64,000 nt of DNA from Paramarasmius palmivorus (Eukaryota > Basidiomycota > Agaricomycetes > Agaricales > Marasmiaceae): NCBI GenBank assembly GCA_037176845.1, contig JAYKXP010000168.1, forward strand, positions 1 through 64,000, in the 5' to 3' direction. Below are positions 47,136 through 58,387 of the stretch, piece after piece. A program made the translations under genes and the position numbers. The notes beneath the pieces were generated by a model that did no database searches, was not told the DNA's origin, and saw only the letters and a program-made list of their open reading frames with translations. The first letter of the stretch is position 1. Every line of letters begins with the position of its first letter.

Positions 47136-47357
47136 TTATGAGTATAATAATAAGAAGGCCACCATTAATGCAAATAATCCTGTAGCTTCCGCTAAAGCGA
47201 AACCTAAAATTGCATAAGTGAATAATTGACCTCTAATTTGAGGGTTTCTAGCTGTAGATGATATTAATGAAGAAAAGATCACACCGATCCCAACTCCAGC
47301 TCCTATTAGACCTGAACATGCTAAACCTGCTCCTATGTATTTTGCAGCAACTAACAT
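47136..47357 (-). CDS. atp9: ATP synthase subunit c (Atp9)
   Basis: Fo c-ring subunit, 73 residues, two membrane helices. [19 protein letters not shown] with the RNP loop and [13 protein letters not shown] with the proton-binding Glu are intact. Both the gene's 5' half and its leader have been copied, separately, to 60945-61069 and about 61810-61955. Confidence 0.98.
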   Translation of the reverse strand: MLVAAKYIGAGLACSGLIGAGVGIGVIFSSLISSTARNPQIRGQLFTYAILGFALAEATGLFALMVAFLLLYS

Positions 47358-47379
47358 TTTTCAAATATATTGTTTTTTC

Positions 47380-47535
47380 CTGAATTCTACTTCTTAAAAT
47401 TGAATGAATTGAAGGATATTTATATATTATTAAATTAATTAAAATATATCGTAGCATACTACGCCTTCTCTAATTATTAGAATATAGTATTAAGAATAAA
47501 ATAATGTGAATAATTAGGAAAATTGAAAAAAGATA
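47380..47535 (-). promoter_or_regulatory. atp9 5' leader (source copy)
   Basis: Segment starting just upstream of the atp9 ATG; contains the sense string GAAGGCGTAGTATGCTACG and is repeated at about 61810-61955. Confidence 0.6.
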
Positions 47536-47590
47536 ACTTAATTTATATTGTTTTAATAGTTTATATTAAAGATTATTTTGATTTTATTAT

Positions 47591-47663
47591 AGCCGAAAGA
47601 AGGAATTGAACCTACTTTTTACCGTCATGAATGGTATGTTTTAACCAATTAAACTATTTCAGC
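47591..47663 (-). tRNA. trnM(cat): tRNA-Met(CAU), second copy
   Basis: Acceptor GCTGAAA/TTTCGGC, anticodon stem TACCA/CGGTA (inner mismatch) with loop TTCATGA, T loop TTCAATT. Confidence 0.9.
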
Positions 47664-48938
47664 ACAGTACAAAAAAGAAAGAATTTTATTTTACCTTAAA
47701 AAGCACTCTGCTTCTTCGAAAAAGCTTGATATAAAGCTACACTCTCCTGAAAACGCAGATTACTCCAGCATTCGCTATATTACATATTTTACATGCATAG
47801 CTGCTTACACAAGGGTGTAAGAATTACGCACACCTTCATTTCCAATTATCTTTACTCTTTCTCGCATCCTTCGGAGCTTCGGAGTGGCCGAACGAAAAAA
47901 AAAGCCACTAGAAAGGATTCCTTAAAATCTCCCTTTTTGCACCATAGCAGAGAGTATAGAAAGGAAAAGTGCCGCCCTCTAATTGAAGTAATAGGGCCAA
48001 TAGAGGGGGATTTTTAAGCAAAAAATTGAGAATGCGAAATAAAAAGAATCAAGTACAATTTAAGCTGCTTATCTGCTAATTAGTTAAGTAGAGTTAGATT
48101 TTATCTATAGGACAAGTTTTGTAAATACTATTAACAATATAATTATATAACAGTTTACTGATATTCTAAACATAAACAGGTTAGGATATAGGATTTTTTT
48201 TTTAATAACTTTATTTAATTATTTTTTAGCTACGCCACTGCGCAGCAACAAACTAAAGTGTTAGATAAAATATTATATGATTTGATTTTTTTTTAAAGTT
48301 AAAACTTTCTAATTTAATTATCCCTAAAATTGTTTTTCTTCTTCATGCTCCGCAAGCAGTAGGAGGAAATATATCCTTAAAAATTAACCTTGAACCTTCC
48401 CTAAATTTTATTTAACATTATTTATTAAATCAAAAATTTCAGTTTTAGATATCTTAACTCTCTTTTAAAACTTTCTAATTAGAATAATAAAATTATATTT
48501 TGCATCTATTCTCTACTTTAAAAGGGAGAACTAGGAGCAGCTTCTTTTTTGCATGGAGGACCTACTTGCAACACACTTTACACCTAATTACTTAGATAAT
48601 AAGTCTAAAAAAAAAGTGCTTGCTTTGTGGCTCCGCTAGCTGGAGAATAAAGCTCTATTGACTATTTGATAGGAACTAATCTCTTGTTTAAATGCATCCA
48701 TCCCTTTTTGGGAAGGAATGGAGTATAATGATAATACTGTAAGTGTGATGTGATGATAGTAGAATAAGGTAAACTTTGCAGTCTAGGTCTAATGTAAATT
48801 TACATTTTACTATATTAGTATATTTTTCAAAGATATAAAAAATTTTTTAAACTTAAACTAAAGTTAAATAAATAAAATTAGTTTCTTCTGTGTACGCTTT
48901 ATAATAAATTAGTTAATATTTTTATTAAATGATTTTAG
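47664..48938. other. Spacer between trnL and trnM
   Basis: About 1.3 kb, no supportable gene; GC clusters at 47845-47910, 48340-48365, 48515-48560 and 48620-48660. Confidence 0.45.
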
Positions 48939-49021
48939 TACGAATAAAGAGACTTGAACCCTTACAATAAAAAATTATGAGTGCCTAAAACCCACCCGTC
49001 TACCAATTCCGGCATATTCGT
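48939..49021 (-). tRNA. trnL(tag): tRNA-Leu(UAG)
   Basis: Type II tRNA, acceptor ACGAATA/TATTCGT, anticodon stem TGGGT/ACTCA with loop TTTAGGC, variable arm, T loop TTCAAGT. Confidence 0.92.
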
Positions 49022-49940
49022 TTAATATTTTTTTTTTAATGTAGTATAAAACACCCTCTTCTGCGAAGCGAAGGAACTAACTCATTTAGCAATGAAGGAA
49101 ATATTCTTTACTAAAACCAGTGTGTTGCGATGCAAGAAGCACTCCCCTTCAAATACATTTTACCACTAAATCTACGATGGATATCTACAGCTTTTTAAGC
49201 AAGCTAAGAAAGCTATATTAGCTCCTCCCCTATAGGAGGGCGGGAGGCTAACAATAAGAGTGATATTTTAAAATATAGTTCTTGCTCCTCCATGCTAAGC
49301 ATGGAAGAAGCGCAGGCAGGCAGTTAAACTATTCCTGCGTTATTGCTTAGCCCTAACTACAGCTATACCTCCTTCGCTTCGCAGAAGAAGGGTGCTTGAA
49401 TAAACAATAGTATCCTCCGTATATATTACTGTGCATAAATAAGCTAAGTAAAGAAAAGAGGGAAGGGAAGGATAGAGCGATAACTAATGATAAAATAAAA
49501 AAGATAAAAGCTTAAATATTTAAGATGTAAGTTGGAATACTGCTTAATATGATCTTTCTAAAAAGGAACCAGCCATTAAATTTTGCTGCTTTTGCTACTA
49601 TGATAATTAGTGGATATAGAATGTACCGTATAAAGCTGCCTGTAGCCTCATTTTTTAAAGTTATGTTACTAGTATGGCTAGCGTTTGCACAGTTATTTAT
49701 TTTAGCTAAAATAAAAAAAAATTATATTATCGATAAAAGCTTTAAATAAGAACACACGTATAATGTTAACTACAATTTACAGAGTTGATCCGTAAGAGAC
49801 TTAGCGCCTAGCAATAACAAAGGGGTTCTTACTATTAAGTTATATTAAACACAGGAATATGCTAACACAGCATAATAAATAATAGTATTATTTTAAAATT
49901 ATAAACATTAACTTAAAACTACAGTTTATTAATTGTATAA
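49022..49940. other. Spacer between trnV and trnL
   Basis: No supportable gene. GC clusters at 49065-49150, 49220-49260 and 49280-49400. A short plus-strand frame at 49549-49749 is not supported. Confidence 0.4.
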
Positions 49941-50012
49941 TAAGGAGTAGAGTAATCGAAACTCTGTCTTCAACGTGTAAAGTTGACGCTAAAACCACTC
50001 AGCTAACCCCTT
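49941..50012 (-). tRNA. trnV(tac): tRNA-Val(UAC)
   Basis: Acceptor AAGGGGT/ACTCCTT, anticodon stem TCAAC/GTTGA with loop TTTACAC, T loop TTCGATT. Confidence 0.93.
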
Positions 50013-50235
50013 CTTGTTAAGCTTATTAATGCTTATATAATTCTACACTTGCTTATGTATAATTTATAACGCAATAAGCAAAAAAAAAAAAAAGCCATTT
50101 ACGTTTTGCTCCTTCTGCGAAGCTAAGGAGAAATGCAAATGCGTGAAACTAATTAGTTAATCTGAAGCTTTGATCTGTTATCTTTAATAACTTAAAAAAA
50201 CTGCGAATGCAGGTGCAGCGTATTCACTTTATTTA

Positions 50236-50242
50236 TGAGGGT
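50236..50242 (-). terminator. ACCCTCA 3' element at the end of rns
   Basis: Sense AAATTTATTTTAACCCTCAT follows the last rns helix within about 20 nt. Placement at an rRNA 3' terminus supports a role in 3'-end formation. Confidence 0.6.
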
Positions 50243-50247
50243 TAAAA

Positions 50248-52095
50248 TAAATTTATTTTCCAGCAGCACCTTCCAGTACAGCTACCTTGCTATGACTTTT
50301 GAGATGTTACTCAAATGGGTTAAAAATAGCTAATTATTTAAACAAAGATGTTTTTTTTTCAAAAAGATTTATTAAATCAATAAAGTTTTTAATTTTATAT
50401 TAAAACTAAATATCTTTGAATAGTTATAATTAGGCTACAATTTCCCCCTATCCGAATTCCTTCCCAGTGACAGACGGTTAGTTCATCACGGATGCACTCT
50501 TCACCGTTGCGGCTAGTGATCAACGATTACTCGAAATTCCTTCTTCATGTCGCCGAATTTCAGGCAACAATCCGTCAAAAAAATTTTAATAATATTAACT
50601 TTCTTTAATGATTAGCTATTCCTTATGATCCTTAAATTTTTCTAATTTTATTTAGAAAAACATAACATATTTATTGTGAAAATAATTCAATAAATATAAG
50701 GTCTGGTTTTTGCATCACTTTGTAAAAGTCCTTGTGGCACATCTATAGCCCAGTTCATTAGGGCCATAACGACTTGTCTTAGCCCCAAATGAAAGTATAT
50801 AAAATTCATTAATTGTAAAGTATAAATTTACAACAGGGATTTTGTCCGTTAGTGGATTTAACCTAACTTCTCAAAACACGGACTGACGACAGCCATGCAA
50901 CACCTGTAAACGAGTTATTAAGTTAATAATAACTACTCATATATTACTATAAAAGAATTATATCACATTCTTCTATTACTTAATTTTATTTAAGAAAATA
51001 AAAAAATGCCAATACAATTTTCTAAGTAAATACGGCTATACAAGAACTGGTAAGATTTTACGCGGATTATCGTATTAAATAACATGCTTCACTTCGTTTG
51101 CTCCGAGACCGACTAATTTTTTTGGTTCCAGTTTTGCAACCGTACTCTCAAGGCGGAATGGTTATCGCGTTAACATCGGTACTAGTTTTAAAAAAAAACT
51201 AACAATCTACCATTCATCGTTGACTGTGGGAGGTACCAGGGTCTCTAATCCTATTTCCTTTTCCCACCTTCGTATCTCAGCGTCGATCAATATTAGATAA
51301 AAAGCTTTCACCTTTAGTATTCCATTTAGTATTTGCATATTTAATCCCTACACTAAATATTATTCGGCTTATCCTCAATTTGATTCTATCTTAAATTAAT
51401 TTTATTTTTAAAATCAAACAATATTTTTATTTGAAATAGCTATTATAAAAATAAAACTTTTAAGCTGCCTACATACCCTTTACGCCTGGTCAATGTGACT
51501 AACGTTCGCGTTTCTGGCCTTACCGAGTCTTCTGGCACCAGATTTGGACAACACTTAGAGTAAGGTAGCATCATTTTTTTCCCTTACTATGGACATTTAT
51601 CACTTCTCCCGAAGATCAAAATGTGATTTCAGTTAGCTAGTTCACTCTTTCGAGCATTGACTAATATTCTTGACTGCTGGTAGTTTAACACTACTAGGGA
51701 CATTTCATTCCCAATGTGGCCATCTGATCTCTCAAACATGGCTTCTGATCGTTGGCTTGGTAGGCTTTTACCCTACCAACTACCCTTAAACAGAATAGAT
51801 CGAATCTTATAGCAGAAAATTTCCTTTATTTAATAAATAGCTTATTTATCTTTACTTAAATTTAAATTAAAAATTTAAACTAATAAGTAAATTATCTCCT
51901 ATTTAAGAAGACTACAAGGTATCTAATCTATATTACTCACCTTTACACCTTATTTTTTATAAGTTTATATTATTTTAAATAATAATTAACTTATTATAAA
52001 CAATGATTCGCATGTCTTAAAACTACTGAAAAACGTTCAATCAGAACCAAAATTAAATTCTTCTAAATAATTAAACAATTATATATTTTCCTAAT
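50248..52095 (-). rRNA. rns: Small subunit (SSU) rRNA
   Basis: Mitochondrial SSU rRNA. Landmarks in sense orientation: GGTTCTGATTGAACG near the 5' end (about 52050), the 530-loop region with GTGCCAGAAGACTCGG (about 51530), the GTACTCTCAAGG-containing segment (about 51150), and the 3' decoding part with AACAAGGTAGCTGTACTGG and the terminal helix (50260-50300). No intron is evident; length about 1.85 kb is within the fungal range. Ends are estimates (5' within about 50 nt). Confidence 0.93.
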
Positions 52096-52712
52096 TGTTA
52101 TATTTTATATGCTTAATGCAATATTTATTATCTCTTTTAATAATAAAATTTTTTTAATTAATCTTTATTTTATATTACTTAATATTTTATAAACTATATT
52201 AGAGATAGATTAAGCTTAGTAAATAATATTATTGATTATAAGTATAATTACTGAAAATATACCAAGATAATACCCCTTTTACCTTAATATATGTCTAATA
52301 ATATTTACAAAGGTAATTTTTACTCACATAAGAACTAACAAATTTATTTTAAATTCGTTAAGACTCCTTCCCTCCCTCCCTATGGGAGGGAGGGCCGGAT
52401 GGGCCCTATGGGAGGGCGGGAGCGGAACGAACGGAGAAAATATCCTTTTACTATTGATTTTTTTTATCTCTCACTCTAGCCTTCGCAGCCTTATTCAAGC
52501 CTAAGCTAATAATAAAATCGTAAACACAAGGCGGAAGGAACAAAGAGACCAAAGACCAAAGAAAAAAGCATACCATCCTTCCAATAGGGCCCTATAAGAA
52601 GGGAGTTATCAATTCTTTAATACTTTAGTTTTTCTGCGCAAAGTAGAAGGACTAGTGATAGGAGAGAGTGTTAATTTACTATAGTAATTAGTAAATAAAT
52701 AATTTACAAATA
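52096..52712. other. Spacer upstream of rns
   Basis: It should hold the rns promoter or processing site. A large palindromic GC cluster sits at 52368-52432 (ccctccctatgggagggagg, then gggccctatgggagggcggg). No gene. Confidence 0.45.
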
Positions 52713-52719
52713 TGAGGGT
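52713..52719 (-). terminator. ACCCTCA 3' element after nad5
   Basis: Sense TTACGCACCCTCATATTTG, about 370 nt past the nad5 stop. Confidence 0.5.
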
Positions 52720-53084
52720 GCGTAACAAAACCCTTTTTTATTTTCTCCTTCTGCTCCGTCTTTTGTAGGACATAAATTATACTAGGATATTTAGGCCTTC
52801 GGAGTCCCTCTTTCCTTATGGTTGCAAGGAAGTGTCACCTAGTAATTGAAAAATTATAAAAGCATTCATTTTTCGCTCACTGCTTACCTTTGGATTCCTA
52901 GCTACGCAGCTGGGAAATAAGAAAGTAAGAAACTAGCTATGAAAAAATATAATATTAGCACATAAAGAAGGATAGATTTTGGATTGTTACACACCGTAAG
53001 GATAAAAAAAAAGAATTGGTTTTATTAGTGTACCTAATTTGTAGTAACATAATTTTAGATTGAATAAAAAGCTATGTTAGATAA
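52720..53084. other. nad5 3' flank
   Basis: No gene; GC-richer patches at 52740-52830 and 52900-52925. Confidence 0.4.
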
Positions 53085-55085
53085 TTATGCACTTTTATTA
53101 TTTTGATTTGCACTATAATTTATAAACAGAGAATAAATCAAAATTACAGTAATTTTTATAAATTCATTAATACTATCATTAAATATAAATGAACTAAATA
53201 ATACAGTTAGTAAAAATAAAAATCCTATTGTTATATATAGAGCATATGTTGTAATTACACCTGAGTCTAATTTAGCAATATCTTTAGCTATTTTTATAAT
53301 TGAATTACTTAATCCATAAGGTCCTACTAGTTCAATAACACCTCTATCTATTTGTTTTGATATAGCATAACCTCATTTAAATCCTCTATTAATTACATAT
53401 TGATTATAAATTACATCAAAATAATATTTACTATTAAATAGACTATATAATTTTCTTCCTATTAATGTTTTAGTAATACTATTAATTATTTCAGGTTTTT
53501 TAATATATAAAATTAAAGCAGATATAGCCCCTATTAAACTTAATAAAGATGGTAGTAATTTAGTTACTACATTAAGAGAATATTCAGCTTCAACTAAAGT
53601 TATATTATTAGGATGAATAAATAATGAATTACCAAAAAAATCTGAACCAATACCTACAAACATATCAGAAAATAGATATCCAAAAAAAATACTAAATAAA
53701 GATAATATTATTAATGGAATTATTACTGCTCATTCAGATTCATGACTACCTAAATAAGATTGTTTATTACCATTTGGTGCAGTTAGGAATACTAAGCTAA
53801 TTAATCTAAAACTATAAAAAGCAGTAATTCCAGCCGTTATAGAACCTAAAATAAAAGCATACATTTGACTAAAATTATAATTACCATAAGCTAATTCAAT
53901 TATTAAATCTTTACTGTAAAATCCAGATAAAAATGGAGTAGCTAATAATGATAATGTACCAACTAACATAACTGAATAAGAGAAAGGTAAAAATTTTATT
54001 AATCCACCCATTTTTCTAACATCTTGTTGATCTGAAAAGGAATGAATTACAGCACCTGCTGCTAAGAATAATAAAGCTTTAAAGAAAGCATGGTTAACTG
54101 TGTGGAATAAAGCTACATTATATTGACTAAGACCAATAGCCATTACCATATAACCTAATTGTGATATAGTTGAAAAAGCAATAATTCTTTTTAAATCATT
54201 TTGTACTAATCCAGAAGTAGCAGCAAAAAAAGCTGTAGAAGCTCCTACTATAGTTATAACCATAAGTGCTGTAGGACTATATTCTAATATAGGTGAACAT
54301 CTTAATAGTAAATAGATTCCTGCTGTAACCAGTGTAGCAGCATGTAGTAAAGCTGATACTGGAGTTGGAGCCTCCATACTTCCTGGTAATCAACTATGTA
54401 ATGGTATTTGAGCTGATTTAGCACAAGCACCACCAAATAATAATAAAGCTATTATAGAAATAGCTGTTTCATTCATATAAGGTACTAATGAAAATACAGA
54501 AGAATAATTTAAAGATCCAAATAAAGCAAATATAGCAAAAAAACCTATACTCATTAACATATCACCTTGTCTATTCATAGTAAATGCAAGTATAGCTGCT
54601 TTATTTGATTGTATTCTTGTAAAGTAGAAATTAATTAGTAAATATGAAACAACTCCTATAGCTTCCCAACCTACAAACATAACAAAAAAGTTAGCTCCAG
54701 TTATTAAAACTAACATTCCAAATGTAAAGGCTGAAAGATAAGAAAAAAATCTTTGAATATGAGGATCAGAAGATAAATAAGAAATACTATAAATGTGAAT
54801 TGCAGTTGAACAATATAGAACAGCCATAGCTAACATAACTGTTAATTGGTCAAAATAAAATACTCAAGATATAGTCATAAATTCTGAATCTATCCAACTT
54901 CCTAAGTTAACTTCAACAGGAGAACCACATAAACAAACTTGATAGAAAGCTACAGATATTAATAAAGATGATAATCCTAAACAAACACAGGAAATAATTT
55001 GGGAACCAGTAATACCTAATTTTCTCCCTAAGAAACCCGCTCCAATTGAACCTAATAGAGGTAATAATAATATTGATAAATACAT
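53085..55085 (-). CDS. nad5: NADH dehydrogenase subunit 5
   Basis: Complex I antiporter-like subunit, 666 residues, no intron. Contains [70 protein letters not shown] and the C-terminal traverse-helix region. The stop UAA is at 53085. The start lies 4 nt after the nad4L stop, implying a dicistronic mRNA. Confidence 0.98.
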
Positions 55086-55089
55086 TTTT

Positions 55090-55356
55090 TTAGTTTCTTA
55101 TTGAAATTGTACCTCTTAATCTATAGAATGCAACAAGAATACTTAAACCAATTACTGACTCTGCACCAGCAATAGATATTATATATAAACTGAAAGTTTG
55201 CCCTACATTATCATCAAATCCATAGGAACTGATTAACACTAGTAGAGTTACAGCTAATAACATTATTTCAATAGCAATGATCATAAGTATAATATTTTTT
55301 CTATTTAATATAAAACCTAAAATACCTATTAAAAATAAGAATATTGATAAATTCAT
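55090..55356 (-). CDS. nad4L: NADH dehydrogenase subunit 4L
   Basis: Complex I subunit, 88 residues from the ATG at 55356 (MNLSIFLFLIGILGFILN); an in-frame upstream ATG at 55428 would add a Lys/Phe-rich, A+T-tract-encoded extension that is more likely leader. IEIMLLAVTLLVL and GAESVIGLSILV match the family. Confidence 0.96.
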   Translation of the reverse strand: MNLSIFLFLIGILGFILNRKNIILMIIAIEIMLLAVTLLVLISSYGFDDNVGQTFSLYIISIAGAESVIGLSILVAFYRLRGTISIRN

Positions 55357-55440
55357 TAGTTTAAATATTTTGTTGTTAAACTTAGTAGTTTTTTGAAAAA
55401 TGAATTTTTTTGTTTTAAAAAAAAACAAATAAACTATAAA
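55357..55440 (-). promoter_or_regulatory. nad4L 5' leader (source copy)
   Basis: A/T-rich leader with the sense order TTATAGTTTATTTG, A/T runs, TCAAAAAACTA. The same series precedes the accessory ORF at 55580-55999. Confidence 0.5.
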
Positions 55441-55579
55441 AAAAAATAAGAATTACTCTAACTAGAGCTAAATTTTTTATATGCTATGCTTTCTGCGTTA
55501 GCACATAAAGTAATAAAAAATTATACCTAAAATACAAATATTTAATGAAAAGGATCCATTAAATTAATAGAATAACTTT

Positions 55580-55999
55580 CTAATATGTAGTTTTATTATT
55601 ATTATCAACACTTTGAACTTTAACTAGATCTTTAGCCTCTTTAACATTATCATCACCAGCGCATAAAATTTCATTAATTATATTTAATCCAAAATAACTT
55701 GAAATATAAATACATATAATAAAACATATACTATATATTACCAATTTTTGTATAATTCTGACTAATATATATCTAGAAAATTTAAAGTTGTTTAAAATAA
55801 AATTAGAAATAATGAAAGAAATTACAAAACTAATAATCATACTTATAAGACCAATAATTGATAAATCATTTACAAATCTATAAAAAATTACAATTACAAA
55901 ACTATACGAAATTAATTCTAAAAATTTAGATTTTATTAAAACCAAATATTGGTATATGAGATATTTAATTTTATTTAAAATTAAAGAAATATTTTTCAT
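55580..55999 (-). CDS. Accessory membrane protein under a nad4L-like leader
   Basis: 139 residues. A basic N-terminus (MKNISLILNKIKYLIYQYL), about four hydrophobic segments and a hydrophilic tail (AGDDNVKEAKDLVKVQSVDN). It resembles the N-terminal membrane half of family A without the Gly-rich and C-terminal parts. It lies between a nad4L leader copy (56010-56085) and nad4L, with no 3' element before nad4L, so it is probably co-transcribed with nad4L-nad5. Function unknown. Confidence 0.68.
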   Translation of the reverse strand: MKNISLILNKIKYLIYQYLVLIKSKFLELISYSFVIVIFYRFVNDLSIIGLISMIISFVISFIISNFILNNFKFSRYILVRIIQKLVIYSICFIICIYISSYFGLNIINEILCAGDDNVKEAKDLVKVQSVDNNNKTTY

Positions 56000-56009
56000 T
56001 TTTGTTATT

Positions 56010-56085
56010 TTTTACAGTTAAACTTAATAGTTTTTTGAAAAATTAATTTTTTTTTTTAATTAACAAATAAACTATAAAAAAAATA
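56010..56085 (-). promoter_or_regulatory. Copied nad4L 5' leader
   Basis: Shares TTATAGTTTATTTGTTAA-like, poly-A/T and TTTTTCAAAAAACTA blocks with 55381-55440. Low complexity weakens the case, but the order and the position just upstream of an ORF agree. Confidence 0.55.
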
Positions 56086-56340
56086 GGAGGATTACAGCTA
56101 CTACTTCCTTATGCAGTAGCTCTCTTTAGCTTTAGCACCCGAACGGATGATTTAGCCGGAGGAAACAACTGAACGGAGCGAACAGAGCGAAGAGAGCGAA
56201 CGGAGCCGTGTTAACACACTAACGCAGAAGTGGGATGCAGGTGAAGCAGAAGATATAATTTATATAAAATTTAGAATGGCCAGTTTACTATGGCTGCTTT
56301 GAAGACAAAAAAATAGCTATAAGAAATAATAAAAAAAAAT
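56086..56340. other. GC-cluster patch upstream of the nad4L leader copy
   Basis: Contains a short tandem of gagcgaac-type units at 56168-56205. A variant 3' element (sense AACCCTTATT) lies at about 56339-56346, just after the stop of the ORF at 56397. Confidence 0.45.
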
Positions 56341-56396
56341 AAGGGTTAATATAATATTTAATTAAATAAAGGCTTAATGTAAATTAGATATTAATA

Positions 56397-56837
56397 CTAA
56401 AAAAAATAAATTAACGATAAAAAATTAATAATAAATATCACACTATACAATAAAATTAATTTTAGATAGAATTTTACAAAAGAATTTTTTTTTTCTTCTT
56501 GCTTTTGCTCTAGCTCTTCCGCTCTACCTATGGAAATAGGTAGTCCCCGCTTTCATTCAGATTCTCCCATCCCTCCTACGGAGGGCCGGGAGGAGAAATC
56601 ACCTATAGTATGAGTATGAGTTGGAGTATGAGTAGGAGTAGAAATATTAATACTATTTTTTAATTCTAATAATCAATTTTTAATTTTATTAGGATAGTAA
56701 ATAGGAATTATATAATTTTTATTATAATAGAACATTATTATTAAGTATAATTTAACAATATAGTAAATAACCATTATTAAACTCATAATACAACAATATT
56801 TAATAAAATAAATTGATAAACTATTAAAATTTTGCAT
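56397..56837 (-). CDS. Accessory membrane protein with GC cluster inside its frame
   Basis: 146 residues, one or two UGA Trp. An N-terminal helix (CCIMSLIMVIYYIVKLYLII), a Tyr/Asn linker, a THTPTHTHT tract, a GC-rich middle (SSRPSVGGMGESEWKRGLP, DNA 56495-56600) that is recognisably palindromic GC-cluster DNA, then a C-terminal helix (LKLILLYSVIFIINFLSLIY). The cluster is traversed in frame. It begins 63 nt after the cox3 stop and may be co-transcribed with cox3. Its upstream text (ATAACACACAACAATTATTTA) resembles the nad2-end leader. Function unknown. Confidence 0.6.
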
Positions 56838-56899
56838 TTTTTATAAATAATTGTTGTGTGTTATTTTTAAACTAAGAAATTTTTATTTAAATAATATAA

Positions 56900-57724
56900 C
56901 TAATTGCTTCCCCAGAAGTATACTGCCACAAATAGGAATAATCATACAACGTCAACAAAGTGTCAATAAAGTATTCCAGTTTCAACACCTATATGTCCTT
57001 GTTTAGAAACATTATAGTTAATAATTCTAATGAAACCAACAATAATAAAGATAGTTCCTATAATTACGTGGAACCCGTGTAGACCTGTAGAGGCATAAAA
57101 TGTAGTTCCAAATACACTATCTGCTATTGTAAATTGTGAATCTGAGTATTCAATATATTGAAATATAGTAAATACTACAGCTAATACGATAGTAATAAAT
57201 AAACTATTTATTGTATGTTTTCTTTTTCCAGCTATAAAAGCATGGTGAGCATAAGTGATAAATGCTCCACTAGATAATAATAAGAAAGTATTAAGTAATG
57301 GAATAGCAAAAGGATCTAAAGGTGTTATACCTACAGGAGGTCATTGTCCTCCTATTTCAATACTAGGTACTATACTTGAGTGAAAGTAAGCTCAAAATAC
57401 AGAAATAAAAGCAAATACTTCACTAATTACGAAAAGTATAAATCCTAGCATTAAACCATTTTTAACTTCTTTTGTGTGGTGACCTAAAAAACTTCCCTCA
57501 GTATTAACATCTCCTAATCAAAAGTACATTATAGATAATGTTAATAATAATCCTAAACTTAATAATAATTCTCCATTATAAAATCCGTGTATTGATAACA
57601 CTGCTCCTATTGCACTAAAGAACAGGGATCAACTTATTAAAAAAGGTCAAGGTGATTGATCTACTAAATGATATGAATGAGATTGAAATTTAGATTTATT
57701 GTTTATTATTTGTAAATTTGTCAT
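56900..57724 (-). CDS. cox3: Cytochrome c oxidase subunit 3
   Basis: Complex IV subunit, 274 residues, no intron. HSYHLVDQSPWPFLISW at the start, EGSFLGHHTKEVKNGLMLGF, TGLHGFHVIIGTIFI and the C-terminal YWHFVDVVWLFLFVAVYFWG are present. Trp is mostly UGA in the N-terminal third. Confidence 0.98.
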
Positions 57725-58387
57725 TATTATAAAATAATTATATTTCCTTTTCGGAAGATATAGACACTAACATGACGATTCTATTAAGAAATCTAATAAT
57801 TATGTTTTAAATATAGCAAGCCAATTATTACTTATACTAATTTATAATTATTATTATTAATTCTATCCAGTATCAAAAATCTAATATTAATACAAGATAA
57901 ATTAAAGATTGTCAATAAAATCCAAGTACATAAATATGTACTAGTTAGTTGCTTAAAAAAAAAGTCTAAAATTTTATTTTAGACCTACTCTTTTAGTTTT
58001 TATTCAACATGACTTAAAAAAAAGTTTAGCTAATAATAATATTTACTTCGGTGCAAATCAAGAAAATAATATTAATAATATTATTTTGGGTTGCTACGCG
58101 CTACGATGAGGGTTAAAAAAAATATTTTAATTTAAAATGTAAAATTAAAATATTAATAGTGGTTATTTACTAATTAGAATTATTACTATTAATTATATAT
58201 AATTATACTAGCAATAAAAAGATTCAGTATAGACAAGTTTTTTTTAACTTTTAATTATAAAAAGAGGATTTTAGTTAAACCACTAAAAATTTTTTTAACC
58301 TAGTTTTTTATAGAAAAGAAAATAATTAATAACAATCTATATTATTGTATAAATGAAAAACATGAGAGGACTAAGATTTACCAATAG
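57725..58387. other. cox3 leader region
   Basis: About 660 nt with no gene; holds the 3' element of the upstream chimeric ORF at 58107. Confidence 0.45.
58107..58113 (-). terminator. ACCCTCA 3' element
   Basis: Sense TTTTTAACCCTCATCGTAG, about 275 nt past the stop of the chimeric ORF. Confidence 0.5.

Noticed and set aside
47235..47245. TGAGGGT inside atp9
   Set aside because: It encodes the Pro-Gln-Ile-Arg region of Atp9 (and recurs in the fragment at 60945), so it was not counted as a 3' element.
47248..47457. Minus-strand frame overlapping atp9
   Set aside because: Out-of-frame shadow of atp9 and its leader.
49549..49749. 66-codon hydrophobic plus-strand frame
   Set aside because: Plausible membrane peptide, but isolated, on the opposite strand, with no 3' element, leader copy or relative in the window.
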